Shown here: positions 7,478 through 15,003 of the stretch, one piece after another
Layout of the letters: each line of letters opens with the position of its first letter
Numbering within the stretch: the stretch's first letter is position 1
From: Bacteroidales bacterium
GTDB taxonomy: Bacteria > Bacteroidota > Bacteroidia > Bacteroidales > UBA932
Direction of reading: 5' to 3'
DNA: 64,000 bases
NCBI GenBank assembly: GCA_016291185.1
Contig: JAEFAI010000007.1
Coordinates: 1-64,000 of the forward strand
Notes under the pieces: model-generated
Database searches by the model: none
What the model saw: only the letters and a program-made list of their open reading frames with translations
Told to the model about the DNA's origin: nothing
Made by a program: the position numbers and the translations under genes

Positions 7478-9160
7478 CTAATCTACCGTTTTGTCGATGG
7501 TAAAGCGAATGATTTTGCGGGACGTGTTCTTCTGGAACTCGGTGTCACGGAGCTTGACCCGCTTGACCAGTTTGTAAGGAGGCAACTTGGCGTTGAGCTT
7601 CTTGATCTGCTCCTCGAAATAAGCCTGCGGCTCTGCGACGCCCAGCGCCTTCAGCGCATCGGTGTCCGGGAATATCTCGGCCACGATGATCTCCTTATCC
7701 TTGTTCACCCGGCTTTCGCCGGCGTACACCACCACTTCTGCCACGCCATCGATCTTTTGAATGTCAGCCTCGAGCTCCTCGGGATAAACATTCTTGCCGT
7801 TGGAAAGGATGATCAGGTTCTTCTTGCGGCCGGTGATGTAGATCCAGCCTTCGTCGTCCAGGCGTCCGTAGTCGCCAGTGTGGAAGAAGCCGTCCTTGTC
7901 GAAGACCTCCGCCGTCGCCTCGGGGTTGTTGAAATAGCCCAACATGACATTAGGACCCTTGACGCAGATCTCCCCTTCCCCGTTGGCATCGGGATCGTCG
8001 ATCCTCACGCGAAGGTCGAAGATGGGAAGCCCCACGCTGCCCGCCTTCTGGTAGAGATTGCGGTTGCAGGAGATCAGCGGCGCGCACTCGGTGATGCCGT
8101 ATCCGTTCATGATGGTAATGCCGATGGCGTCGAAAGTGCGGATGATTTCCTCGTCCAGCTTGGCGCCGCCGCAGATAATCATTTCCAGTTTGCCGCCAAA
8201 CGGTTCCAGAATGCTCTTGAAGAGCTTGCGCCGCACGTCGATGCCGACTTTGCGGAGGCCATTGCTGACGGAGATCATCGTCTTCAGCAAGCCCGTCTTG
8301 CCGCTCTTGCGCGCTCCATCCCAGATCTTCTTGTGCATAACCTCCAGGAAGGCCGGCACGAGGATCAGGTGGGTGGGCTGCTGCTCCCGGATCTCATCGC
8401 TGACGTGCTTGAGGCCACTGGAAATATAGACCTCGACCCCCTGGGCGAGGTGGCCGACATAGTTGACCGTGGAGCCGAAGGTGTGATGGGGCGGAAGGAC
8501 GTGCAACGTCTTGGAAGTAAGCGCGAAATTATACATGCCCAGGGTCATGTCCTGGCCAATGTTCGTCTGCGAGAGCATGACGCCTTTACCCTTGCCCGTG
8601 GTGCCGGACGTGAAAACGATGGACGCCAGGCGGTTCGGGTCGATCTTATAGTCGTAGTAGGAATTGTCTCCGGCAGCGAACAGCGCGGCGCCTTCCGCCT
8701 CCAGCTGCGGGAGCTCATCGACGGGATAGACGGCCTGAATCGAAGGGCGTGCGGACAGGATGCCGTCGCACTTCTCCCGCGCGGCCTTGCCGACGATCGC
8801 GGCCACGCAGCCCGTGGCGTCAATGATGCCCGCAATGTCCTCAGGAGCAAGGTCTTTGTCGATAGGGACAAGCACGGAGCCGATGGCCATAACGGCAAAG
8901 AAAGAACAGCACCAGAGATAGGAATTTTCACCGATCAGGGCGATATTCTTCTCCCGGAACCCCTTGGCGATCAGCGCCGTGCCGAGATTCCGAACGTCGT
9001 CACGCCACTGCGGGAAAGACACCCGGACCACCTCCGTATCGGAGGGATGCACTTTGTAAGATAAGGCCGTTTTGTCGGGGAAATTCTGCGCAGCCTCCTC
9101 CACGAGGGAGCGCATATCGTCGATAAAAGTGGTCTTATAGACCGGGTAGTTCTTGTTCAT
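7478..9160 (-). CDS. Long-chain fatty-acid/AMP-dependent acyl-CoA ligase
   Basis: The protein has 560 residues of the ANL superfamily. The P-loop is FTSGTTGKGKGVMLS from about residue 183; further motifs are NGYGITECAPLIS, FHTGDYGRLDDEGW and the hinge/C-domain YITGRKKNLIILSNGKNVYP. The C-terminal Lys region PPYKLVKRVKLRDTEFQKN carries the usual catalytic Lys area. It would activate a carboxylate with ATP and load it on CoA; long-chain fatty acids are the most likely substrates. The gene has its own TAAATTTG promoter and leads an operon with the flavodoxin lipoprotein and kinase B. Confidence 0.88.
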   Translation of the reverse strand: MNKNYPVYKTTFIDDMRSLVEEAAQNFPDKTALSYKVHPSDTEVVRVSFPQWRDDVRNLGTALIAKGFREKNIALIGENSYLWCCSFFAVMAIGSVLVPIDKDLAPEDIAGIIDATGCVAAIVGKAAREKCDGILSARPSIQAVYPVDELPQLEAEGAALFAAGDNSYYDYKIDPNRLASIVFTSGTTGKGKGVMLSQTNIGQDMTLGMYNFALTSKTLHVLPPHHTFGSTVNYVGHLAQGVEVYISSGLKHVSDEIREQQPTHLILVPAFLEVMHKKIWDGARKSGKTGLLKTMISVSNGLRKVGIDVRRKLFKSILEPFGGKLEMIICGGAKLDEEIIRTFDAIGITIMNGYGITECAPLISCNRNLYQKAGSVGLPIFDLRVRIDDPDANGEGEICVKGPNVMLGYFNNPEATAEVFDKDGFFHTGDYGRLDDEGWIYITGRKKNLIILSNGKNVYPEELEADIQKIDGVAEVVVYAGESRVNKDKEIIVAEIFPDTDALKALGVAEPQAYFEEQIKKLNAKLPPYKLVKRVKLRDTEFQKNTSRKIIRFTIDKTVD

Positions 9161-9186
9161 TGCGGGTTCAAACAGGTTTTAGCTTT

Positions 9187-9194
9187 CAAATTTA
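9187..9194 (-). promoter_or_regulatory. -7 box TAAATTTG for acyl-CoA ligase unit
   Basis: Exact consensus match, 26 bases before the ATG at 9160; divergent from the msrA promoter. Confidence 0.65.
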
Positions 9195-9230
9195 GTGAAT
9201 TTTTCGTTTGCATTTTCCGAGCTTTGCATG

Positions 9231-9238
9231 TAATTTTG
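9231..9238 (+). promoter_or_regulatory. -7 box TAATTTTG for msrA, with -33 TTTG
   Basis: Exact TAnnTTTG match, with TTTG at 9207-9210 spaced 20 bases upstream. The msrA ATG follows after only 4 bases. Confidence 0.78.
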
Positions 9239-9242
9239 CACT

Positions 9243-9767
9243 ATGACAAAAGAGATTTATCTGGCAGCCGGCTGCTTCTGGGGCGCCGAGCACTACCTGA
9301 AGCGCGTCCGCGGCGTCGTCAAGACCGAAACCGGATACGCCAACGGCAGCATTGCCTATCCGACCTACCGGGAGGTCTATACGGACAAGACCGGCTATGC
9401 CGAAACCGTGCACGTGGTCTATGACCCCGACGTGCTGGGCCTGGACCGTCTGATTCAGGTCTATTTCAAAGCCATCGACCCGACCAGCCTCAACAAGCAG
9501 GGCGAAGACGAGGGCACGCGCTACCGCACCGGCATCTACTACACCGATCCCGCCGACCTGCCCGCCATCCAGCGCATCTACGACCGCGTTGCCGGTGAGC
9601 TCAAGACACCGCTGGTCGTGGAAGTCAAGCCGCTCAAGAATTTCTACCGGGCCGAAGAGGAGCACCAGGACTACCTGGACAAGCATCCGCAGGGCTATTG
9701 CCACATCTCGCCGGCCCTGATGGAATTTGCCCGCTCCTCCAACGAAGCCGCCGGCGACACCGACTAG
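9243..9767 (+). CDS. msrA: Peptide methionine sulfoxide reductase MsrA
   Basis: The 174-residue protein has the family signature GCFWGAEHYL with catalytic Cys11, followed by GYANGS and the substrate-binding HPQGYCHISPAL near the C-terminus. It reduces methionine-S-sulfoxide in proteins and free Met; Cys149 region (GYCHI) may serve as resolving cysteine. It is not fused to MsrB, which must be elsewhere. No signal peptide is seen, so it is cytoplasmic. The promoter box ends 4 bases before the ATG, so the mRNA may have almost no leader. priA-like follows 13 bases downstream. Confidence 0.95.
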   Translation: MTKEIYLAAGCFWGAEHYLKRVRGVVKTETGYANGSIAYPTYREVYTDKTGYAETVHVVYDPDVLGLDRLIQVYFKAIDPTSLNKQGEDEGTRYRTGIYYTDPADLPAIQRIYDRVAGELKTPLVVEVKPLKNFYRAEEEHQDYLDKHPQGYCHISPALMEFARSSNEAAGDTD

Positions 9768-9780
9768 TTTCTCTTCGAGC

Positions 9781-11394
9781 ATGACGGCAGTACGGACATA
9801 CATCCAGGTTCTCCTGCCGGTCAAGCTCCGGTGGATTCCCACCTACGCCTCTCCCATTCCGCTGGAGCCGGGACGGCGCGTCTGCGTCGAGCTCGGCAAA
9901 CACCGCTATGACGGTGTGGTTCTGCGCACGCTCGAGCGGCCCGACCTGCCGCCGGAACGCATTCAGGACATCGTCGCGGTGCAGGACGAGCTGCCTGCCG
10001 TGACGGCGGAGGAGCTCCGTTTCTGGGGATTCCTCGCTGATTACTATCTCTGTACGCTCGGTGAAGTGTACAAGGCGGCCTACCCGTTGCTCAAACTGCG
10101 CAGCGAGCAAACGGCCGCCGACATCCTGGCGCGGCTGCGCGAGCGACTCGCGAAAAAGGAGACACAGCTCGCGGGCCGGCACAATGAGCGCGTCCTGGCG
10201 CGGCTGACCGTCGAGCGGGATGCGCTGCGCGAAGAGATTGCGGAGTATGAGATTCCGGGTCAAGCCCGGAATGACGATAAAAAAGAGACGCTCAAGCCGC
10301 TGGTCCTGACGGACCTGGATCGGCGCGCCGCATATTTGCCCGCGCTGCGGGAAACGCTCGCCGCCGGCGGGCAGGCCCTGGTGCTGACGCCCGAAATCGC
10401 TTTCTGCGACCGTCTGGAGGCGCTGCTCGCGCCCGAATTCGGGGCGCAGCTGCAGGTCTTTCACTCCGGCCGGACACCGGTGCAGCGCCGCGCCGCCGCC
10501 GAACGCTTGCGTCGCAGCGCGCCCGCCCTCATCCTTGGCACGCGCTCCGCGCTCTTCCTCCCCTTCCGCAATCTGGGGCTCGTCATCGTAGACGAGGAGC
10601 AGGACCCGGCCTATAAGCAGTCCGATCCGGCGCCACGCTACCACGCCCGCGACGCCGCCATCGCCCTGGCGGGCATCCACGGCGCCCGCGTCCTGCTCGG
10701 CGCCGCCGTCCCCTCGCTGGAAACCCTGCTCAATGTCCGGGTTGGAAAATATGTGCTCCGTCATTCGCCGACTCCGATTCCCCGTCATTCGCCGACTCCG
10801 ATCGGCGAATCTCCCGCCGAGGTCATCGACCTCGCCGCCGAGCGCCGCAAAAACGGCCTCGTCGGCACCTTCTCCCGCAAACTCATCGAAGCCATACACC
10901 ATACGGAAGGCCCCGTACTGTTGATCCGCGGCTGGGAGAAGCCCGAGCCGCTGCAGGAAGAAATCTCCACCCTTTTCCCGGAACGGGGCATCCGCGTCTG
11001 CACCCTCAACGCGCTCAAGCGCGAGGGCGCGCCGGAAGTCGCGCTGCTCGCCGTGCTGCAGGCCGACGCCCTGGTCTCACGCGACGACTTCCGCGCCGAC
11101 GAGCGCGCCGCGCAACTGCTCGGCACCCTGGCGCAGTTCGCCCCGCGAGTCATCATCCAGACCGCCGTGCCCGCCCGCTTCGACGCCTCACGCAGCACTG
11201 AAGACCTGCTCGAAGAGCGGCGCCAGTTCGGCTTCCCGCCCTACACGCGGCTCGTTGAAATTCGCCGCCAGGGCAGCGGCGAAGTGCTGGCACGCCATTT
11301 CCTCGCACGCGACCGCGAGCTCGCCGCCCGCAAAGCTGCCCTCCTCGCCGACCTCACCCCCGGCACCTACCCCGACGTCGATCCGGTGGACTAA
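9781..11394 (+). CDS. priA: Degenerate PriA-like protein lacking helicase motifs
   Basis: The protein has 537 residues against about 730-830 for PriA. PriA features that remain are the N-terminal DNA-binding domain, ALVLTPEIAF, HSGRTPVQR, ILGTRSALFLPF, YHARD, DFRADERAAQLL and the C-terminal DVDPVD. The catalytic features are lost. Where GVTGSGKTE should stand, residues 173-186 read PLVLTDLDRRAAYL; DEEH is DEEQ (271-274); the four Cys pairs of the zinc domain are absent; and the QVAGRAGR region reads TLAQFAPR. Two palindromic repeat units are inserted in frame (residues 157-165 and 327-345). It is probably not an ATP-driven helicase. The start at 9781 gives the normal PriA N-terminus. Confidence 0.82.
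   Translation: MTAVRTYIQVLLPVKLRWIPTYASPIPLEPGRRVCVELGKHRYDGVVLRTLERPDLPPERIQDIVAVQDELPAVTAEELRFWGFLADYYLCTLGEVYKAAYPLLKLRSEQTAADILARLRERLAKKETQLAGRHNERVLARLTVERDALREEIAEYEIPGQARNDDKKETLKPLVLTDLDRRAAYLPALRETLAAGGQALVLTPEIAFCDRLEALLAPEFGAQLQVFHSGRTPVQRRAAAERLRRSAPALILGTRSALFLPFRNLGLVIVDEEQDPAYKQSDPAPRYHARDAAIALAGIHGARVLLGAAVPSLETLLNVRVGKYVLRHSPTPIPRHSPTPIGESPAEVIDLAAERRKNGLVGTFSRKLIEAIHHTEGPVLLIRGWEKPEPLQEEISTLFPERGIRVCTLNALKREGAPEVALLAVLQADALVSRDDFRADERAAQLLGTLAQFAPRVIIQTAVPARFDASRSTEDLLEERRQFGFPPYTRLVEIRRQGSGEVLARHFLARDRELAARKAALLADLTPGTYPDVDPVD
10249..10275. repeat. Palindromic repeat unit inside priA (CCGGGTCAAGCCCGG type)
   Basis: A 27-bp unit GAGATTCCGGG-TCAAG-CCCGGAATGAC, read in frame as EIPGQARND. 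An identical unit lies intergenically at 23243-23269. It has the same outer ends (GTCATTC/GAATCTC on the other strand) as the 30-bp repeat family. Confidence 0.85.
10760..10813. repeat. Tandem GTCATTC repeat units inside priA
   Basis: A partial unit (10760-10780) and a full 30-bp unit (10784-10813) in direct tandem, reading in frame as a duplicated RHSPTPI. The full unit differs from the copies at 3459 and 60942 mainly at the centre (GCCGACTCCGATCGGC). Confidence 0.8.
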
Positions 11395-11449
11395 CCCGCC
11401 CTTCCGCCACCATCCCTGTCCTCCCGACGCCGCGTGAGGAAGGAAAGCC

Positions 11450-11471
11450 CGGCGAATGACGGGCGAATGAC
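11450..11471. repeat. Two half-units of the GTCATTC repeat after priA
   Basis: Two GGCGAATGAC half-palindromes in direct repeat in the 138-bp gap between priA and tRNA-Glu. Apart from these and the tRNA terminator nothing else was recognised in this gap. Confidence 0.6.
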
Positions 11472-11494
11472 GTAAGGGGTCAGCCCTGCGATAA

Positions 11495-11526
11495 TAAAAA
11501 GGAAAGGCTCGCAGAATTGCGAGCCT
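11495..11526 (-). terminator. Terminator after tRNA-Glu
   Basis: A perfect 9-bp stem AGGCTCGCA/TGCGAGCCT (11505-11513, 11518-11526) with loop GAAT. On the minus strand it is followed by the T-rich CCTTTTTATTAT. Confidence 0.82.
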
Positions 11527-11529
11527 CTT

Positions 11530-11604
11530 TGGTACTGGGTAGGAGAATCGAACTCCTATTGCGAGATTGAGAATCTCGAGTACTAACCGTTATACGAACC
11601 CAGC
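11530..11604 (-). tRNA. tRNA-Glu (anticodon CTC)
   Basis: On the minus strand: acceptor GCTGGGT/ACCCAGT (a terminal G-T pair), D-arm GTATAACGGTTAGTAC, anticodon stem CGAGA/TCTCG with loop TTCTCAA (CTC), T-arm AGGAGTTCGATTCTCCT. ACCA follows the acceptor, so the CCA end is encoded. The 5' end could be one base shorter. Confidence 0.93.
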
Positions 11605-11615
11605 GTTTGGGAATG

Positions 11616-11623
11616 CAAAGATA
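11616..11623 (-). promoter_or_regulatory. -7 box TATCTTTG for tRNA-Glu
   Basis: Exact consensus match, 11 bases before the tRNA 5' end. Confidence 0.72.
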
Positions 11624-11672
11624 CGCAGTTTTTTGGATTCCCCAAATTTTTTCTCACTCTCGACGAAAAAAA

Positions 11673-12737
11673 TTATTTCATCCGGTAGGGCGTGTCGTCG
11701 TAGAGAATGTAGCGCTTGGCCTTGCGAATCCACTTCTGCTCCTCCAGTTTAACGTGCTCCTGGACCACATCGAAAGTCAGGCGCCCGCGCAGGTATTCCT
11801 CGATCACGGGGTCCGCCACTTTCACGAACAGCGAATCGAAGAGCTCGAACTGCGAGTAGCGTTCCGACAGGAAACGCATCAGCTGGAGCGTGTGCAGCAG
11901 CGAATGGTACTGCACACCCGGCTGGAGCATGATCTGGTAGCCATAGCAGCGCTCGCCGGCGTAGCGGCCGGCAGCCGGCGTGAAGGAGCACGGTCGCATC
12001 ATCACACCAGGCGGCGTGGGCAGGAAGCGCACGTCGCCGCTCTTGATGAAGGGCGCGCCGAGGTACTCGTACGGCCGGGCCGTTCCGATGGCCGGGGTGA
12101 TGGACGTGTTGTTCCACAAACCGCCGCCGGGATACATCTCGCAGGTAAACATCCCCGGGATGTCAGAGGCCGGCGCAATGGTCCAGGGCAGCAGGTCCTT
12201 GCCTACGTCGGAGACGAAGGCGGAGATGATATGCAGGGGGAACTTGGCCCCGATCTCGCTGCAATACAGGTGGCACAACTCGCCGAGCGTGAGGCCGTGC
12301 CGGTGCGCCACCTTGGGCGTCCAGATGTCGGACTCCACGGCGGGCATCGTTCCTTCGACCACGCGGCCGGCGGGGTTGATGTGGTCCACGACGAAGACCG
12401 ACGGGCTGTCGTCCATGCGCGCGCACATCGAAAGCAGGCGCATCACGTCGCGGGTATAGTTGAAGTAGCGCGTACCCACGTCCTGGATCTCCACCACCAC
12501 GGCGTCCAGCCCCTCCAGCTCGTCGGCAGAAAAGTCGATGTGGTTGGTGTCGGGCGTCAGCTCGGTGTCGCGCGGGGAGAAAATGCGTTCCAGGTTTCCG
12601 CGTTCGCGGAAAATATCATACAGGAAGCGTCCGCGCGAAGGATCCCAGCAGTTCTGCGTACAGAAGCACGCGACGCGACCCTCACGCAGGCTCTTGTCGA
12701 GCTGCTCGTCGATCGGTGTGGTGCGGAAGGAGAACAT
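11673..12737 (-). CDS. DUF1343 protein, NamZ-like exo-N-acetylmuramidase homologue without signal peptide
   Basis: The protein has 354 residues. DUF1343 landmarks are VVEIQDVGTRYFNYTRDVM, FVVDHINPAGRVVEGTMP, AHRHGLTLGELC and GTARPYEYLGAPFI. NamZ members release N-acetylmuramic acid from peptidoglycan ends and are normally exported. Here the N-terminus (MFSFRTTPIDEQL) shows no signal peptide, and the usual SPEHG near residue 55 reads SPRDTE, so activity is uncertain. It begins 3 bases after glmM, which suggests a cytoplasmic role in amino-sugar or cell-wall recycling. It may be an inactive or altered-specificity paralogue. Confidence 0.78.
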   Translation of the reverse strand: MFSFRTTPIDEQLDKSLREGRVACFCTQNCWDPSRGRFLYDIFRERGNLERIFSPRDTELTPDTNHIDFSADELEGLDAVVVEIQDVGTRYFNYTRDVMRLLSMCARMDDSPSVFVVDHINPAGRVVEGTMPAVESDIWTPKVAHRHGLTLGELCHLYCSEIGAKFPLHIISAFVSDVGKDLLPWTIAPASDIPGMFTCEMYPGGGLWNNTSITPAIGTARPYEYLGAPFIKSGDVRFLPTPPGVMMRPCSFTPAAGRYAGERCYGYQIMLQPGVQYHSLLHTLQLMRFLSERYSQFELFDSLFVKVADPVIEEYLRGRLTFDVVQEHVKLEEQKWIRKAKRYILYDDTPYRMK

Positions 12738-12740
12738 AGC

Positions 12741-14162
12741 TTAGGCGCCGATGATGCGCCGGGCCAGCGCGATAACTTCCTCGCCGAGACGCTGCGCCTC
12801 CTCCTCGGTCTGCGCCTCGGAGTAGATGCGGATGATCGGTTCGGTATTGGACTTGCGCAGGTGCACCCAGGTCTTCTGCGCCTCGAAGTCGATCTTGACG
12901 CCGTCGATGGTGTTCACCTTCTCATTCTTGAACTGCTCCTTCATCGCATCCAGGATACGGTCGATCATCGCAGCGTCGCTGAGATCGATCCGGTTCTTGG
13001 CGATGAAGTACGGCGGAAGCGTAGCCTTGTAGGCGCTGACGCTCATGCCCTTGTGAGCCAGGTGGCTGAGGAACAGCGCCACGCCCACCATAGCGTCGCG
13101 GCCACAGTGGCTGGCGGGATAGATCACGCCGCCATTGCCTTCGCCGCCGATCAGCGCGTTCACGGCGTGCATCTTCGTAGTCACGTTCACCTCTCCCACC
13201 GCGGCGGCGTAGTAGGTGCCGCCGTGGGCTTCGGTCACATCGCGCAGCGCGCGGCTGGAGCTGAGGTTGGAAACCGTATTGCGCGGCGTCACGCCCGCCT
13301 TCTCCGCCCGCTCGAGCAGATAGTCGGCCACGGCCACAAGGGTGTATTCTTCGACAAAGGGCTTGCCGTCTTCGCAGATGAAGGCGAGGCGGTCCACGTC
13401 AGGATCGACGCTGATGCCCAGGTCCGCCTTCTCGCGCACGACCGTGTTGCTGAGCTCTTCCAGGTTCTTCGGAAGCGGCTCGGGATTGTGGGCGAAATCG
13501 CCCGTAGGCTCACCGTTGAGGGTGATGCACTCCACACCGAGACGCTCCAGCAGGCGCGGCATAATGATGCCGCCCACGGAGTTGATGGCGTCGAGCACCA
13601 CCTTGAAGCCGGCCTTGCGGACCGCCTCCGCATCCACGGCCTCCAGGGCCAGGACAGCGTCGATGTGCTCGTCGGTAAAGTCATGCTCCTCGATGCTGCC
13701 CAGCTCATCCACCGGGGCGAAGTCAAAGTCGCCCGTCTCCGCCAGGTCCAGGATGGCCTGCCCCTCGGCAGCGGTGAGGAATTCGCCGTGCTCGTTGAGC
13801 AGCTTGAGGGCGTTCCACTGACGCGGGTTGTGGCTGGCAGTCAGAATGATACCGCCGTCCGCGCCGGCAAAGCCGACGGCCAGCTCCGTGGTCGGCGTGG
13901 AAGCGAAACCGCATTTCACCACATCCACGCCGCAGGCCACAAGGGTGCCGCAGACGAGCTGCTCGACCATCGCGCCGCTGATGCGCGCGTCGCGGCCGAC
14001 GACCACTTTGTAGCGTTTGCCGCTGTTCGGTGTGGGCTTGCGCACCTTCAGGCACGCACAGTATGCGTAGGTAAATTTGACGATATCAACGGGGGTCAGG
14101 GCCTCGCCGGGGGCACCGCCAATGGTGCCGCGGATGCCGGAAATGGATTTTATCAGTGTCAT
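12741..14162 (-). CDS. glmM: Phosphoglucosamine mutase-type phosphohexomutase (GlmM-like)
   Basis: The protein has 473 residues of the alpha-D-phosphohexomutase family: the phosphoserine loop TASHNP with Ser110, the metal loop DPDVDRLA, the sugar loop GGEGNGGVI and the C-terminal phosphate loop RKSNTEPIIRIY. The GEGNGG form of the sugar-binding loop fits the GlmM group in Bacteroidota, making glucosamine-1-phosphate for UDP-GlcNAc. A second mutase of the PgcA type is at 32670-34334, which leaves this one for the amino-sugar role. The start at 14162 is 6 bases after a TAATTTTG box. It is followed by the NamZ-like gene. Confidence 0.87.
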   Translation of the reverse strand: MTLIKSISGIRGTIGGAPGEALTPVDIVKFTYAYCACLKVRKPTPNSGKRYKVVVGRDARISGAMVEQLVCGTLVACGVDVVKCGFASTPTTELAVGFAGADGGIILTASHNPRQWNALKLLNEHGEFLTAAEGQAILDLAETGDFDFAPVDELGSIEEHDFTDEHIDAVLALEAVDAEAVRKAGFKVVLDAINSVGGIIMPRLLERLGVECITLNGEPTGDFAHNPEPLPKNLEELSNTVVREKADLGISVDPDVDRLAFICEDGKPFVEEYTLVAVADYLLERAEKAGVTPRNTVSNLSSSRALRDVTEAHGGTYYAAAVGEVNVTTKMHAVNALIGGEGNGGVIYPASHCGRDAMVGVALFLSHLAHKGMSVSAYKATLPPYFIAKNRIDLSDAAMIDRILDAMKEQFKNEKVNTIDGVKIDFEAQKTWVHLRKSNTEPIIRIYSEAQTEEEAQRLGEEVIALARRIIGA

Positions 14163-14168
14163 AGTTTG

Positions 14169-14176
14169 CAAAATTA
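14169..14176 (-). promoter_or_regulatory. -7 box TAATTTTG for glmM
   Basis: Exact consensus match, 6 bases upstream of the ATG at 14162; divergent from the rpmE2 promoter. Confidence 0.65.
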
Positions 14177-14189
14177 CGAAAATAATTCT

Positions 14190-14197
14190 TATCTTTG
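14190..14197 (+). promoter_or_regulatory. -7 box TATCTTTG for rpmE2, with -33 TTTG
   Basis: Exact consensus match, with TTTG at 14165-14168 spaced 21 bases upstream. Confidence 0.75.
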
Positions 14198-14223
14198 CGC
14201 CCGATTCAAAAAACACTAGTGTA

Positions 14224-14475
14224 ATGAAAAAAGGAATCCATCCCGAAACCTACCGTCTTGTAGCTTTCAAGGATATGTCAAACGAGGACGTGTTCATCAC
14301 CCGCTCCTGCGCTACCAGCAAGGAGAACATCACCATTGACGGTGTTGAGTACCCCCTCGTAAAGCTTGAGATTTCCAACACATCTCACCCTTTCTACACC
14401 GGCAAGATGAAGATCGTCGATACCGCCGGCCGTGTTGATATGTTCTATCAGCGTTACAAGAGCCGCAAGAAGTAA
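14224..14475 (+). CDS. rpmE2: 50S ribosomal protein L31 type B
   Basis: The 83-residue protein begins MKKGIHPETYRLVAFKDMS and ends FYQRYKSRKK. It has only one Cys and no zinc-binding CxxC pairs, as in the zinc-independent type-B L31. The ATG at 14224 gives the standard N-terminus; a longer open frame upstream runs antisense to glmM. It is a single-gene unit with its own promoter and terminator. Confidence 0.96.
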   Translation: MKKGIHPETYRLVAFKDMSNEDVFITRSCATSKENITIDGVEYPLVKLEISNTSHPFYTGKMKIVDTAGRVDMFYQRYKSRKK

Positions 14476-14497
14476 TTTTTTTGCGTCAGTATAGGTA

Positions 14498-14534
14498 AAA
14501 TAATCCCGGGCACCAGGTGTCCGGGATTATTGTT
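14498..14534 (+). terminator. Terminator after rpmE2
   Basis: A perfect 11-bp stem AATAATCCCGG/CCGGGATTATT (14499-14509, 14521-14531), followed by TGTTATATT. It abuts the next promoter. Confidence 0.8.
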
Positions 14535-14541
14535 ATATTTG
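14534..14541 (+). promoter_or_regulatory. -7 box TATATTTG for the 14572-19328 unit
   Basis: Exact consensus match, 30 bases before the ATG at 14572. The leader contains a small palindrome GTAGTTTAGTAAACTAC (14541-14557). Confidence 0.7.
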
Positions 14542-14571
14542 TAGTTTAGTAAACTACAATCAGGCAATATC

Positions 14572-15003
14572 ATGACAACCAAGGGCAAAATCATCACCTG
14601 GGTCACGGCCATCTTTCTGGTAGCCGCCGCCGTGTTCGTGTATTTCAAGTTTTACTTCGTGTTCGGCGAAGGCGTCAAGGCCGGCGAGCTGAACCAGATC
14701 GTCTATAAGGGCTGGGTCTGGAAGACCTACGAAGGCCGCCTCATCCAGACCGGTTTCCGCAGCAACCAGAAGGCCGGCGGCAGCCTGCAGTCCAACGAAT
14801 TCAACTTCTCCGTCGTGGACAAGGCCGTGGCCGACTCGCTGATGCTCTGCAGCGGCAAGCAGGTAGAGCTGCACTATAAGGAATACAACGGCATGCTGCC
14901 CTGGCGCGGCATGCAGCATTATATCGTAGACCGGATTGTGTCCGTGAGCCCGGCCTCGACCATTTCCGAAATTCCGATCCTCACCGGCGGCGAATCGTTA
15001 TGA
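14572..15003 (+). CDS. Membrane-anchored conserved hypothetical protein
   Basis: The protein has 143 residues: one N-terminal transmembrane helix (about 7-28, IITWVTAIFLVAAAVFVYF) and a C-terminal domain of about 115 residues with KGWVWKTYEGRLIQTGF and QVELHYKEYNGMLPWRGMQHYIVDRI. Proteins of this shape are common in Bacteroidota and sometimes carry the misleading name 6-phosphogluconate dehydrogenase; no dehydrogenase motif is present here. It overlaps the next gene by ATGA, so the two are probably translationally coupled. The function is unknown. Confidence 0.75.
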   Translation: MTTKGKIITWVTAIFLVAAAVFVYFKFYFVFGEGVKAGELNQIVYKGWVWKTYEGRLIQTGFRSNQKAGGSLQSNEFNFSVVDKAVADSLMLCSGKQVELHYKEYNGMLPWRGMQHYIVDRIVSVSPASTISEIPILTGGESL

